NCBI GenBank assembly: GCA_914767715.1
Contig: OU612075.1
Location: 5,518,001-5,582,000 of the forward strand
Length of the DNA stretch: 64,000 nucleotides
From: Membranipora membranacea
Taxonomy: Eukaryota > Bryozoa > Gymnolaemata > Cheilostomatida > Membraniporidae
Reading direction: 5' to 3'
The position numbers and the translations under genes are program-made. Shown here one piece after another: positions 38,001 through 53,000 of the stretch; position 1 is the first letter of the stretch; each line of letters starts with the position of its first letter. The notes below the pieces were generated by a model, which ran no database searches, had not been told where the DNA came from, and was given only the letters and a program-made list of their open reading frames with translations.

Positions 38001-41000
38001 AAAGCTTGCCACTGAACAACAAGCAGGTTGTTGTCGTTAAACAAGTTTTAGAGCATTTTGTTGTTGTTTGTGACTGAGGTTGAATGGGATTTCTGCCCTT
38101 CCTTGAGGCGTAAGTGGAATATGTAAGTGAGCTCGCCCCGTCTTATTTCACAGTAAGGTATTTTACAACATGAACTTATGTTTGAGGCAGCTAAATGAAT
38201 AAGACACCCATGATGGCAGCAAAGTAGGTTAAATTAGGGTTTAGGCAGGGAGTTCGGTCCCAAACTCCCTGGTTTAGGCAAAGTAAAACATTGAGTTGTC
38301 TTCACATGAAAAATAGGAGGCAACTCCATCTGCACAACTCATAACTGCATAATTTGATCATGGTCTTTGTCCCTGACTGAAGTGATGTTAAAAAAAGGGG
38401 TGGTTCCATTATTGAACCCGGCATTTTCTTAAACATTAAGCTAACTAGCCTACAAGTATCACATCTTTGCCGGCTACCCTACCTAAATAGATGTGACAAG
38501 CTTAAGGGCAAATGCCATAGATTAGAATTAAGATTAAGTGACCAACCCTACTCTGAAACCCCTATATATAGAATCGCTAGCCATCCATTATAATGAAAGT
38601 TGGTTCTGTTAGTGAACATATAATGGTGATAATCTTTCTAGCCAGCAAAAACTGTAAGTATTGTCAACTTTTGCGTTATCCCTTACATTCAGCGAACAAG
38701 CCATTTTGTGGAAAGGATGCTTGGATGACGACCTCCTCCCATTTCTTATCTTCCTATCCCTAAACCCAGGCATCACACCTTGATGTTAACTCACACCTGA
38801 ATACTCTTAATTTTTTCAACTTTTTGGGACGAAACAAGATGTGAAAGACTTAGTGGAGGTTACAGGATCAGAGTGCACAAGCCAACCCTTGGAAAAAACA
38901 GGTTAAGCGTTTGACTCACTTTGAAGGATCATTCCTTGGCTGTCTGTCTTTTCTTGTTTTCACATTTTGCATTCCAAACGGACTCACTTCAGCCACCTAT
39001 GGTAAAAAAAAGACAACTTAGTTTTTATATACAAACCACACTCATCACATAAGTTATCTCTAGTCAGTTATGTGTCTGTAAATCGGCTAATAGAGGCAAC
39101 AACACAAATCAAACATTATGTCCAGCAGTTTCTAGTTCCAAAACAATATGCAGAAGGGATCATTTCAGTACAGTAGCAGCATTTTAGAACAGTACAGAAC
39201 AGTAATCATAAGCTTTGGTCAGTTATGGGCTTGTGAGCTGACAACAAAAGCAATGCTGTGGATAAACATTTTGTACATCAAGTTGTCCAGCTCAGCTTTC
39301 AGGTTAATAAAAAATATACAGTGGGGATAATTTTAGAGCAGTATCAGCCGTTGGAGGACAAAATACAAAAAAAACGGACGTAGTGTTGATTAATAACAAA
39401 TTACTCAATGGATAAGTAATCTAAGCTTAGCCAGCTTATGATAAAATCTATAATATTGTAATGATGTTATCCAGCCAATTTTTTGCCTGTCTGTAATATG
39501 AATGGTGATAAGTTAGAGGTTTTTACTATTAAAGCAGACAAAGTATGGATTGAGAGAAAGGGTCAGTCAGACAGTGGAAGACTACAGATGTCATAGTCTG
39601 AGACTCCCGACTAATGGCCCTCCCCCCCCCCCCCCCCGTCCCCCGTCCGGAGCAGATGTCACAGTCCTTGTTAAATGGCAATGGCAAATGACGATCCAGT
39701 TGATCGCAACATAGTCACCATGCAGCCTGGTTTAGTTAGCACAATAGTTCCACGATCTATAGGACAGACATCATTAGATAAAATCCTCAACATTGAACCA
39801 AAATGAAGATACCTAATATTCCATTTGGATGTTTTTTTCAAACTAGTATCTGGCACTCATCTGTGTCCTGACTTAGTCATTGAATGATCAGTCCATTCTA
39901 TTCTCGTAAGAGAGGATATCCTAATCCTTAAATTATAACTGTTCTGTAACCAGCCAGCGTAAGATTTAAGTGCGACAGTCAAAAGATGTTCTTCACAACA
40001 CTGGAGTCTTTCTATGCTCGTCCAAAAGACGCTGCCATTATCTGGATAGTATAGGAACATATTCACTTACCTGAGTCCTAATAGGACTATGGCTCCTCGC
40101 AGCAGGAGATCGAACGAACTTCAACATCCCTACAGACTCAAAACCTAAACCAACTTCAAAGTGAAAACCAAAATCACGCAGTAGTATTTGTTGTCGATTA
40201 TCCTCAGAACATTACACAAGCTCCACTGATAATCACATTAGAGTATAATATCCTTGCTGTTGCTGCTATGTGTTGTAGGGTAGTGATATCCACATTCCAC
40301 AAGTTGTAATAATCCGAAGCTATGCGCTACTGTGTCTATTATGAAATATGATGTTAGGCCACAGGTATGTCTTATGGTAATGAATTCGCAATCCGATCTA
40401 CGATTTCTGTTATTCTGCGATCCTGTTATCGTAACAGGTTAGGTCATAATACTGCAACAACAACCTGGTAATCCTCTATGACCAACAAACAGCAAATCAA
40501 GTATCCTCAAAGTCCACTATGTCCACGATGTCCACAATATTCTCCAAGTCTGTCAAACTTCAAACCACTCAAGCGCAATAGGTTTACTCCGACTCTATAA
40601 TTTACTGTCATTGAAAGATGTTGATGACTGTTAATCCTTATGACTGACAAACAGCGAATAAAATATCCTCCTCAGAGTCAGTCAAACTTCAAACCACTCC
40701 AGCTTCAGCAGTAAGGTTATAGGTAATAGGTTTGCTCAGTGTGAGGCAGGTTCTCTGTAATTTACTGTCATACAAAGATGTTGATGACAGTTTCCACCAT
40801 ATTGTGTCCGAACTGCTTTACAGTACAATTGATAATAAGATTGGCACGTTTAGCCTTATCATTAACCTAGGTGCAGATTCATCCCACAGCTCAAACACTA
40901 ACGGCTTATCATAATATAAGGCCAGCAAGAGGTAATTAATTCAGCTTAACCCGGCCATGGTTGGTATGGGGTTATATCTCCGTCGGGGAGGGGGGAGCCC

Positions 41001-44000
41001 GTCTGGCGAGGGGCACAAGTCTGAGGGGCTCAGGCTAGGTTATATCATGTGTCAATATTACACACTAGTCATTGTCATACCAACATGACAGTTAAGTTTC
41101 CAAAAAAACAATGCGGACAGTTTTTTTTGCCTCATCAGGTCAAACACGTAATAATGCGGTTTATAAAACAGATTCTTTTTAGATGAATAGTATTGGTCAA
41201 CACACTGAATGGACACTTTCAATGTAAAGTTAAGAATCATAATGTGGAAGAGATGGTTTGATTGAATTTGTTATGGGTTAAGATTATCATAATATATGGT
41301 AATTACACATGTCAACTTCACTTCTGTCTATGACCAACTTGGCATTCTGCATATTGTTTAGAAAAGTTTTGCAACTATTTGACGTTTTTAAATGATAACA
41401 GCAGAGCTACAAAAAATGTCTTTAGTAATCCAGAAGAAACTCATCATACTTTTTAAACTCATGAACCCGCAAACACCTTGATATATCCATCAATGTCATG
41501 TTTAAGCATGGATCTCCTCTAGAATATCCTAAATGATTACTCAAAACCTGTCAAAACCTTTCAGCGCTTTGATGAGAAGGAGACAGAGGGAACTAACATG
41601 GTTCCTGACCATATGGTCAAACACCTGAATATGTTATTTATTATAATTATTATTATTATTATTTAGCACAAACAAAACTCTCGATGGGTAGGCAAGAAAA
41701 GAGAGAAAATGAATCCATGGTTGTTCCTGACAACGCGGCTACGCTACAACTTCTACAGATAAAATAACAATCACTCTTTACTTGACTACCTGATATCCAT
41801 TTCTTACTCCCAGGTACTCCTCAAGCCCTCACCTCCTTACACAATAACTTGAACTCTGAACCTTCACCACATATGAGCTCTAGACTCATTTGTTACTCAC
41901 CAGAGGTTTTCTGACTCTTGGAGAGTCTCCCTGGTTATTTGTTCCTGCTGCCGGTGATGGACTTGTCGGACTTTTGTTATCACTAGACCCTGAGCCAGCG
42001 GACATGTTACGATTATTCACCACATTGCTGGCCTCCCAGGAGTGCATATATGAGCCATTATGTGAGTCAACCGCAGGACCTAAAAAGAAAAATAAGATTG
42101 ATTTATTACATATCAGTGACAAGAAAAGATGTCGCAGTAATTTGCGTAATACGGTGGATTAGAGCTGAGATTTGAGAACAACAAACATTTTTTTGTAAAT
42201 GCCACTGACAAGAGAAGATGTCAGGAGGTTTTGGGAGTATTGGTCAGATTAGAGCTGACAACAACAAATGTATATTTTTGTGATTGTGTGACATGTTATT
42301 TTTAGTTTGATCTTACAGGTGTTTGACAGGTGCTGGTGATCTCCTGGATCACACCAGCCCTCAGTGTCAAAACCGATCAGTCCTCGGTGAAAACTGTCAA
42401 AAAGTCATTTCAAGAAACAGCTGCAAATAACATTTTCTTGTCATAAAAGACTTCAAACGCCTCGCAGGTTGCTTCTGTTTGGGAGGCGGCTAGTACCACC
42501 CCATCCCTACCACAAACCGCCTGAGCTACGTGATTATTGTACTTTTAACAATCGGATTAGTGGTGGGTCTTAATGTCTATGAATAAGAAAGCAGGTAAAC
42601 AACACTGCTGTAATTGTATTAATCCTGCTACCAGCGAGCCTATGGAGTGTGTCCCGCCAATAATACTAGCTAACTGATTAAGTTGGTAAGCAGTGGGAAT
42701 ATGGAGCCATCCGGACAGAGATTTGTCTACATGTGAGACCACAGCCAAAAAAGTTTCATGACAGGCAAACTTTGATCACAAGTCAATGTTGAGTCTGAAC
42801 CCCCTCCCCAGACTCTTTCCCCCGCCCAACAGCCCCCTTGGTGGAGAAGATCTTGTGTCCCTTCCCTTAAACAGAAAGGCAATATGCCAGGGCTGACCAT
42901 TGTAAGCTTCCATTACAAGGAGGTGTCTTTCAGATAAAAATGACATTAATCAGTGAGCATAAAGGGTCAAATATAGCCTAGTCACATTCAGAACAAAAAC
43001 AAGGCTAGGTCAAATACATGATAAGTCTATGGTTGAATATAAACTTACCTCCGAGTCATTTCTCTTCCCTTAAACTTGGACATACCAGGGCCGATCTTTT
43101 TTAATTTGCATGACCAAGAGTTGTTATTTTTCTGAGAAAAATAACGTTAGATTAGATCAGTGAGTAGAATGACTAGAATATGAACTTACCTCCGATGAAT
43201 GTAGGGCGCGCGTTCTCTGTTGTAGTAGAAGCTGACATTGTGGCAGCGCTGCCGCTGACCGGAGTACTGGGATAGGAGAGATTCTGTGCCTGCAGCTGAC
43301 GGTCTGTGCTGCCGGTCCTCTGGTGATGCTGCTGCTGGTCGTCACGTGGGTTAGGAATGTTACGAGTATTAAATGTGCTACAAAATAATAAATCAATACA
43401 TAATAAGTAATATGATATATTATAAGTAGTGTATGAGACATATGATATATATATATATAATGTAGTGTATGAGACAATTTGATTTATTTCCGCAACATTG
43501 GATAGATTATAAGAAAGTTCTTCTAGAGAACTTAAATCATTAGTTGGTTGTATCCCTGATACGGAACAATAAGCAATCGGTAGAAGAAGACAACTAGACA
43601 GTATCAATGTGCATATACATCTGCCACCAGCAATGAGCGCAACCGATCACAATGATGCAGCTGTTTTCAGGTTGACAGTTGACAAGCCGTATATCCCAGC
43701 TCAGACTGAAGAAACTGGACACAGTAGTTGTCCGTAGTCTACACAAAAGCAGCAGAAGATGTTCAATTCAAACCTCAGAGAAATCTTGTACGAAAATGAG
43801 CAATTCGTGCACCCTCACACTAATTTGAACTTAATCAAATCATCTTAAACTCCAGAATAGATACAAACGGATATAGATACAGCTATAACTAAGGTCCAGT
43901 TTACCTTATTAACTTAAAATGCTGACATTTCACTGGAAAGTTCTAATAGTAAATGTTTGATTTAATGTTTAAGTGATTACAATAAATATTACTCCAATCA

Positions 44001-47000
44001 ATAAAATGTCATCATAAGCAGTTTGAGGCAAAGCTTATCCAGCTGGAATCGCAGACTCGGTTTGATTGAATATAGAATTAGATGGTCTGTGCTTTATTTG
44101 CCCACGCCAAAAGCCATAGACTTCGACAAACAAACAGTATCTAAACTGAAACATAATGCAAGATTGGCACTACGTACTCTGCCTTCTTGCTTCGCCAATA
44201 GAACGCTGGACTCTCAACATCAGTCTTTGAACTTGGAAAAAATATTTACTAGCCTGTCTTTTAGCCTAACCGATAAATCGTTGAACTTTGAATGCAAGTG
44301 ATACGATACAACTCTAAAAGTTAATATCACCTGCGACAATAAAAACTTACAATAAGCGTTTGAACTCCATGTGCACACGACTCCCCAGATGAACCAACCA
44401 AGCTTTTATGGCACACATTATTTTCCAAGTCAAACTTTAATAGCAGCCCTACTATGATTACGAGACAGTGATGTCCGATGCCAGCAACTCGAGGCTTTGT
44501 AATAACGCTAGCTGACTATCCACAGGTTGCGGAGTATTCAACAATCTTGTTTCTTCACAATAGTACTACCCATCGATCTACTCTAATGCACAGCAAACAC
44601 TTAGATACTCAAGAGCTGGCCCAGATGCTGACAAGTGGACAATGGCAAGCAATCATAGAGAGAATCATCAACAATATTTCAGCATAATACAGGCCCATAG
44701 TTTGGGGGAGGCCACTGCCACTGCCTCCCCTAAAAAGCTAAATACAGTGGCCTAAAAATGCTATAATTGAATGTTCCATGTCAGAATCAGCTCTTCTGGG
44801 ATTTCCATTTGCTTATTATATGCCCTAAATTGCTTAGGTAGGAACTAACAGCACCCCTCCTGGTGATGCTTCCAACTCGCCTCAGACTTTTGCCTCCCCT
44901 ACCATTTTTTCTCAACTACGGCCCTGTAATAACTTGTAGAGAAGGGGGTGGCATTACGCATTAATTTGTATAATTGTGATATACATCCCCTGTCTATTGC
45001 ATCAAAGTATTGGAAGGTTGGACAACATCACTTCAAACGGACAATACATTCATGATTCAGTCAGGGTGGACAGCAAGACACAGCAGTATAGACAGGAATA
45101 CAATATATACGATACGAGTAGGAGGTGTAGGGGTACAAGAGCGGACAAATGATCTACTTCTTTACAAGAGTAGGCAATCTCAACATAAAAATAGAAGACA
45201 TGGTTTCCATCTCATTTTGCGCAGAAGTAAATAGTAATTAAAAGTAAATAGTCCGAAAACTTAAGTTTATGTTTCCATGTAGATCAAGTTTAGTCCATTT
45301 GCCTGCACTCCAGTTGCACCGATCCAACATCCACGCAGCAGGACGAGTAGAGGGGGAGCAACTCCGAATCCAGGCAAATGGACCAAACTTGGTCTAGTGT
45401 TCATGCAATGCATATCTTGACTTTTTATGTTTACATTTTTACGAACATCAATGTAGCAGCATTCAGTTACAAGTAGAGACAAAGGGCAGACAACTCTAGA
45501 CAATATCAAGCAAGGCAAGGAGCCTACATAAGACGACTGGAGAAAAGGAAGACACTTACTTTGCCCTCAACCTATGATAGCCTCTAAAACTGAACCAGAG
45601 ACAGAAAGTGTAACGATATGAAGCACAATACCAAAAGCTTGCACATATACACATAGCTTATTCGTCATATACATGAACTATCTTCAAAAGGTGACATCAA
45701 ATTCCAAACATGTCTTCCCAGAGTAAAGATATATCTGGGATGTTATCAGGTGTTTTGGCATAGGAACCATGAATATGGGGAGATCGAACCCACAATGCGC
45801 CATTCTTGAAATAGAATAGCAATTAAGATAACTTAGTGATCAGACTGTACAAAGAGAACACCAGGGAAACATTGCATTGTGGGATAGTCTCAATATGACG
45901 CAATGTTACACATACCGTTCAGATTGAATTCGATGCATAGGGAGCTGGTATCCAGAAGTTCTGTTTGGAGAAATCTGGCCGGGCATGTGAGTAGGCGTCC
46001 CGCTGTTCGAGCTTGTGTGAGACATGGGGCTGAGGCTATTTTCCAAGAGGCCACTGTCCAAGCTGTCGCGACTCTTGCGCTTGCAGAAGTTGATTAGACT
46101 ATCTCGTATTTGAGCTTTGCTACCGGGAGGACCCTGCCCTTCCATGTTTCTACTACAACAAGACACAAGGAGATAGAACTATGTATAGCGGGGAGAGCTG
46201 TGTACTCGGTTCAAGATGGGTTGAAGTGGTCAGTGATACTCTCAGACTTATGTATATGTTCAGCACATAAAGAAAATCCATAGTCGGGTTCGGTTTTATA
46301 TACCAGATAAGACAACTGCTAGTAATAACCAATTGATACATATTAATGCAAAATCAGGAAGGGCGGCCAAATGTAGAAACCAGGTTTGACAATGGTTTAC
46401 GACTGCCACGGGCGAAAAACAAAGAACAAACCAAAAAGACGAGAAAACCGGTGTCATTGCATCAGCCGATAAGAGCTAGTCCCAGGTTTATTCATAATGG
46501 ATTTTTTCGTGGCATTCCACTATCTAACATAGATCACAAGCTTTTGATCATGAAATGCCACGAAATCACTTGCAATTGTCTGAGCCCTTGGACTACATAA
46601 TCCACAATAATAACACAATTAATATAATATAATATACAATAATATAATAACTTACATTTCTCTATAAGATGCTGTCCTGTCTATACTTTGATGTTTACTC
46701 CTGGTTTGTATTCTACATGAGTCTGTACGTCCGGTCTTATTCCTCATCTTAACAGTGACTCCCTCATTATTAACTATACTAAAGCTGCTTTGTGGAGACG
46801 TTACATTCAGCTCTGAGCTATACTGGTTCAACACTACAACACAAAAAAAGGAAATGAAGTTACAGTTACAGATTGGGCAAAGTCAATATAACAAACCACA
46901 ATGCCTGTTTTCGAGCACAATTGTCACGAATTGATAAGGTATAATTAGGTCAGAAAGCAGGCAAGCCATATCAAGATTTGGTAAAAAGTTCCTATTGTCA

Positions 47001-50000
47001 AAGTTGTAAATTTCAGTAGAAATTATATTTTGTCATCAAAACAACCTCAGATTTGATGACACAGGCAACCGTTATACTTATTTAGTAAATAGGTCAAAAG
47101 CAATGGCAGCAACACTTTCCAATACAAAAAACTTTGCTGACAAGTTATCAAGCGCATGATCAGCAGCAAGGAATGTCTCAGTCTCAATCCCAGCGAGAGG
47201 AAAGATTGCAATCTTAGCTTCATAACACTAGAAAACTGTATTTATGGAACATGTAACACAGTCTATTCAAAGAATCTCACTGTAAAAACATACAGTAATT
47301 CAAAAGCATTCAATTTTTGCACCTATTATTTCGTGGAATTCTTTGAGTAGTTTGGAGCTAATGCAGCGTGTTTTGGCTCACAGGTGCCTGGACTGGTCTT
47401 GATACATCTTTTACGAAATTCAATAAAGTCTGTATTGATCACATCACACAAAAATGCATCATGTAAACAAACCAATACCTTTTTGAAAGCAGCTCAGTTA
47501 CTCGCCAGGCAGGCACAACTCCTAAAATTACCTTTACAGTCGATATCTATTACTCCTAGCTAGCCTTGTCAAGCGGCTAATTTTTTGTTTTATAACAGCC
47601 TGACAATGCTAAGTCCTAGAAGGGAGAATGGATTTGTCCTTGCTTTTCTGAGGGTTATGAGCTACGATGTAGTACTAAACTTCAGGCTAGGTGCTCATTC
47701 AAAACCACCTAGTATCTTTACTATGGTACTAGTTTCCCAGACACCAAACTACTGATGCCACTGAAAATTTGAATTCAAATGCTGTTGAGGCGCCAAAAGA
47801 TGGGACAATTGAAAATTTCGAAACTCTTACCTTGTGGTCTTACTGCTGGAGTCCTTGTCTGTTGTTGAGGTTGTACAGGGTTGACGTTCTTGCTGAGATT
47901 ATATCTGTTGAGCTGCTCCTCGCGAGTTGGGCTCTTAAACTTGCTTCCTTCTATCGATGTTTGCCTATAAGAGTTACATGAGGTACTATAGAGTAGTGTC
48001 GTGCTGCCGATATAATTCATAGCAACTGTAAGCCAGCGAGAAAGCTTTATTGTAAGCCAGCGAAAGCTTTATCCTTTTAATGAACTTGAGCTTGTTTTTG
48101 CAGCTTCGAGTAGCGCCCAAGTTGTTGACCGCTGCATTTGTGACTTATATTTAAAATTCAGTTCAAGAGGCTCTTTCGGCAACAATAAGCCGCAAAAGTC
48201 AAAATCCGACTTTTGTCGCTGCTCGCTATTAAAATGCTTTAAAAGTTTTTAAAAGACTTTGCTGCCGTCACTGGAGATTAGCAGTTAGAAAATGTCAGCC
48301 TAGTGTTACTATGAATCTGCACCTCTCGGTACAAAGAAGGGGGGATTATCATACATTGAATGGTCAGCATGCACAATCTCCAGGGATCATTGCTAAACTG
48401 AATGGCAAGCACCAACAAGTGCTCTATGACCAGTGTTTAGCTATCCCAGGGATATAAAAATAATTGCATCAAAACACCCAATTAATAAGCTCATACGTGA
48501 CAAAATCATTACAATTTTCAAAATATTTCTGCTTTATTCAAACTTACAACATGAAAACTATGATTATTTGGATTGTGTAATATCATTGTTTTCTGACAGC
48601 CAAGTTCAGTAGCACTATAATAACACAGTGTTACTTTATTATTTAATGTCGACATGGGAGTTCTAGTTTAACCTTTGTCAGAAGCTCATGTATACAAGAA
48701 TAACAATATATCTCAGAATAAATAATTCTATGGTATGCATATCTAATATCCAAAGCATCTTGAATCGATGATTCATCAAAACAAACTCATGCACCCAACT
48801 CTGGCTTGGTCAAATCTCTTAATTAATTAATACACGCATAGCCACCGTGATGGTGATAGAACCAGGGAGGGTGTGATACCCACCCACCCTTCCTGATAAA
48901 ACATAAGGAATTCAGTCGGTGACACTTCTCGGTTTTTTACAAGTCTTAATGCAATTACACAAGTGATCACTGGCAATTAATGCGGCACAGATTTATCCCA
49001 ATACACCTGGTGCATTTTGTGATGCAACCAAATGGTTTTCAAATAAAAGTGCAAAATTATTGTCCATGCTCAGGAGAGCATTGGTTCAAGGTCTCCTTCT
49101 TGCAACACATCATCGAAAAAAATATTGCTCTACATCTGGATTTTTTATCAATTGTTATTTTGGAGTTATTGCCTCTTGTTTTGTAATTGTAAACTATATT
49201 GGTTTTTGAGCAGACAGGATTATCCACAAAGCGCCTGGCCTGATCCACTTAGCACCTTTTTTAGACACACCGGAATGTCAATCGGCTTATGGATTCAGTA
49301 TTAAATGTCATAAAATTTGAGACATTTACCGCTAAATTATATTTGCATAACTTAATCGAAGCTCAAAATCAATAGAGCATTTCCATATCACCGACAAATC
49401 AAGAAACGATTACGAGCGCAAAAAATGTGCAATGTTGACATTTTGAGTTGCCACTGGCTCAAAATTCCCTAATTGCTGACCCTAAACATGACAGCGGCGC
49501 GGAGTTTTGACTCCTTGACAACCCTTCAACACAACACGCCAATCTGATTCATCGCAATGAGGTAATGAGGGCCTTTAGGGGTGTAAGAAAAGATTAAAAT
49601 GCTTATAAGTTCGGTAATTAAGCACCACAAATATGCAGCTTTATTTACTAATGATGCAATTTGCCTCACTAAAAAGGCGTCTAGAGAGGTAGCCAGCAAG
49701 GCACTCGAGCATTTAAGAAGTAGGCTTTGCAAACATAGAAACTACAAATCCTGCGCCTAATAACATAAGTCAATGTTTTTGGTGTGTTGTAACGGGTAAT
49801 TGTACTATTATCCCGTAGTATTTTTCATTACAACGCCACCCCTAAGAACAGATAACTCTTCAAGTATAAAACTTCTGACTTCCACTATCCTGAGGCTTGT
49901 GGGCATTCGTCGCCATGCAGACAATATGCCCCATACTCATTTCGAACCTAACCATACTACATCCCTACCATGTTCTCGACTTAGCAAACATGCGCTATCA

Positions 50001-53000
50001 CTAATCTGAAAGCTTTCTTGTAGCAGACAAGCGGCCATCTTACAATGAACCCTGGCTGTCACAAGGGATGGCTATGATAGTAGCCTGAGACTTTATGTGA
50101 AATAATGATGATTACCTGAGGGTACGATGGCTGGCCTCCCTAACTTGATTGCTGTAGTCTTGTTCAGCAGGGCTATCATCGTAATCCATGCCGTTAGCAG
50201 GGAAATGTCTGTCCATAGCTCTCTGTGGCGAGGAGTCACTATTATATCCTGATCGAGTGTCCATCTACAGCAATAATATAACATTAGATAAAGGGAGAAC
50301 AGAGAAAATCTGACAGTTTGTGTCAATAGATCCACCAAGGAGTGAGAAACTCTTTGCGGATACATTTATAAAGGATATGTTATCATTTTTATGATATATT
50401 TTTATTCAGGGTCAAAAAAGACTATTTTGTAGTGAACTGTCTTGAAGATGTACTGTGCCGAGATTTCATTATCTACCAGTTTCCCCACCCAGAGGTTGAT
50501 AACGAAATGTCACTACCAGCTAGTGGCAGTGTCGGCTATGACATTGCAATGTTATATAATGACACAATGTGACAATCCCAATATTCTTTTCTTATGACAC
50601 TTTCAAATTTCACTTCTAGTTGTAATATAGAGGCAATGAGTAGTTTTTACCCATATTTTAACCTTGAAATGAACTATTAAAGTACAAATAAGTTATTCAG
50701 TTTTTGTACCTGACACATTATTTTAATCAGGTGTCGTGTGAAATGAAAATTCCAGGATGAAGAAAAACAAAGAGGACTTTACCAATCCCCGACCACCCCA
50801 AGGCTAAAATTACTCAGACACTCTGGAATCATCGATGAAGCCAGGCTTGGACGACGCTTGTAATGCGATGCCATATTTGATCGATGGTGACGCAACGATA
50901 TTGATTGAAGTAGCTTATTACACAAACTGGAATTGAACTAGCTTTTAGACATCTAAATCTTCTGAAAAAAAAACTATTAGTTCACACAAAATGACACTAT
51001 ACAAACAGTATTATCCACTGATAGATTAAAATAGTCTATCGAAGTATGAAAAGTTTAGCTATCTTGAAATTCCACAGCTTTACATTTTATTTTTTTGTCA
51101 AAATAGTAGTGCAAGCGGTACACATAGTTTCACGAAGCCTAGTAGAGAACAGCCTGAGTACCTACACTGCCAGAATTAGAGCATGCGGTGGCGTCAATTA
51201 CCACCCCCAACAAAATCAAAAACATATTTAGTGTCTCATGCCAAGTAGAGAAACAAGTCATAATACAACATACTAATGATTTTAATCGCTGCCAGCAAAT
51301 AAGGGATTGACATTTCAGCTTTTGCTTTGATGTCAGCCCATTGACATTGCAGTCAAGCTCCTTGCATATAGTTGTTACACAAGTTTTGACTAGACTCATA
51401 TTTGTTACATTTCAACAGCTGGGTCGGCCACCTTAGAGAATTGCAACAAAATCCATAATATTTAATATAATTCCTAATTATCAATGTAATTGGGCATCAT
51501 GTTTTCCAAGATTTCGATCACAAGTGAGACAGATATGGTGGAATTTAATAGAGATTTTATTGTGATACCGTATCTTGATTGGATAAGCTCAAGTAAACAG
51601 GAATTCCTGTAAGTTCTGGAATTCAAATTGTAAAGCTTCAGTGTTTTGCAGATGTGATATTTGTGACGTTTGGAAATTTCTCAGAATCACCATTGGCAAG
51701 TCTTAAAATGTTATCGACATCGACTTAATCTCTTTGATCAAAATGGAAGCTAATCAAGCTTATCTGACCAAACCTCTCCACCGATTCATACTCTGCTGTC
51801 AGTTAATTCTGTGATCACTAGTTAGGCCATTGATTGTAACTTTTCAGTTGAGGAGGTAAACGTTTGCAGGTGTTAATACTACTCCCAAATAAGAACATGT
51901 AGTTTACTAGATTCTAAATTAGAATATCATCTATATCAGTCAGATACAAACTTCTACCGAATAATGGAATCCATGGGAAAATGCATACCGCTCATCTCAC
52001 TCACACCAAGGAGTCTAACTCCTTACTCACACTAAGTCTAGCCAACCGACTGTCAGGGCCGATCTGATTGGTTGGAATCACCACTCACCTTGACTTGTGA
52101 TTGGCCGTTACTGCCGGGATGGTTCATATCCATGTAGTCATCGGACGGACTTGATATTCCTGTGTAGTTCATATAATTCACCGAGGCGGGGTCTCTGGCG
52201 CTCAACGGGCCTACAAAGACCCAATAGTAAACATGATGATGAAGGATTGGATTTGAGGGTTCATGCTGTTAGGCCTATCCCACAATGCAATTTTTTAGTT
52301 CAAATACAAACCATTAAACAATATACAAGATAATATGGGCTGCCTTTCTTTGATGTAAATGCTTGGAAGGGTTGGTGAATATGTCGAAAATTTTGCAAAC
52401 CCATTTTGGTAAAAGCTTGCGTTCTCTTCAATACAGTCATATATAAGTTTCTAAAAAAGAGGTTTATATGTTGGTTTTGTTCGCTGAATCGAATAAAATC
52501 TATTTTCCAGTAGCGACCCAACCTTCACATTAGATCAAACCATCACAGGTTTGTCCATTTCCTCGTTACAACCACATCTGGCAGAGCAGGAGTTATAATC
52601 CAGGAAATAATGAGTCTAATATCTCATGAAACAATAATGTTAGGAGACTGGTGGTTAGAGCGCACGCTTACATCAAAACAAAAAACCTATCAAAATTGTT
52701 GAGGGGATTATCAGGCTTTTAAATAAAGCTTTATCAAACCACTTTAATTTAGCGAAATGCTGTGAAAAAAGCTCACTGTTCAGTAAATCGAGCACTTTTT
52801 GTCACTTCAATTATTAGATGGCCTGTCGGATTAAGAATCCTACCAGTTGACACCAAATTAACCGCCTTCGTAAATTCATTTAAAAAACTTGTGGGAAAGC
52901 CATTAAAAAAATTTCAAGCGTTTTGGGTGGAGCTCAATGAAAACACTTTTCAGAACAAAACACATTTTATTGATTCTTAAATTGATTGCGATTCTGGTCC

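Larger units (their letters stand above)
25298..38919 (-). other. 13.6-kb Shroom intron
   Basis: The largest intron in the window. It holds hairpins (25842-25904, 28128-28196), micro-palindromes (26150-26187, 26972-27018, 38238-38278), a 169-bp tandem duplication (33520-33857), an imperfect internally repeated stretch around 34480-34690, and a SINE head (35631-35688). I found no convincing exon on either strand, but small phase-2 exons could be missed. Confidence 0.5.
38997..41900 (-). other. Shroom intron
   Basis: 2.9 kb with a C homopolymer (39622-39637) and a roughly 163-bp tandem duplication (40471-40795). No exon recognised. Confidence 0.5.

Noticed and set aside
44178-44220. Possible second alternative first exon of Shroom (ATG, 14 codons, GTACGT donor, phase 1).
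   Set aside because: The phase fits the exon at 42079, but such a short open stretch with an ATG and a donor is expected by chance in an intron of this size, and there is no upstream in-frame stop evidence or promoter signal.
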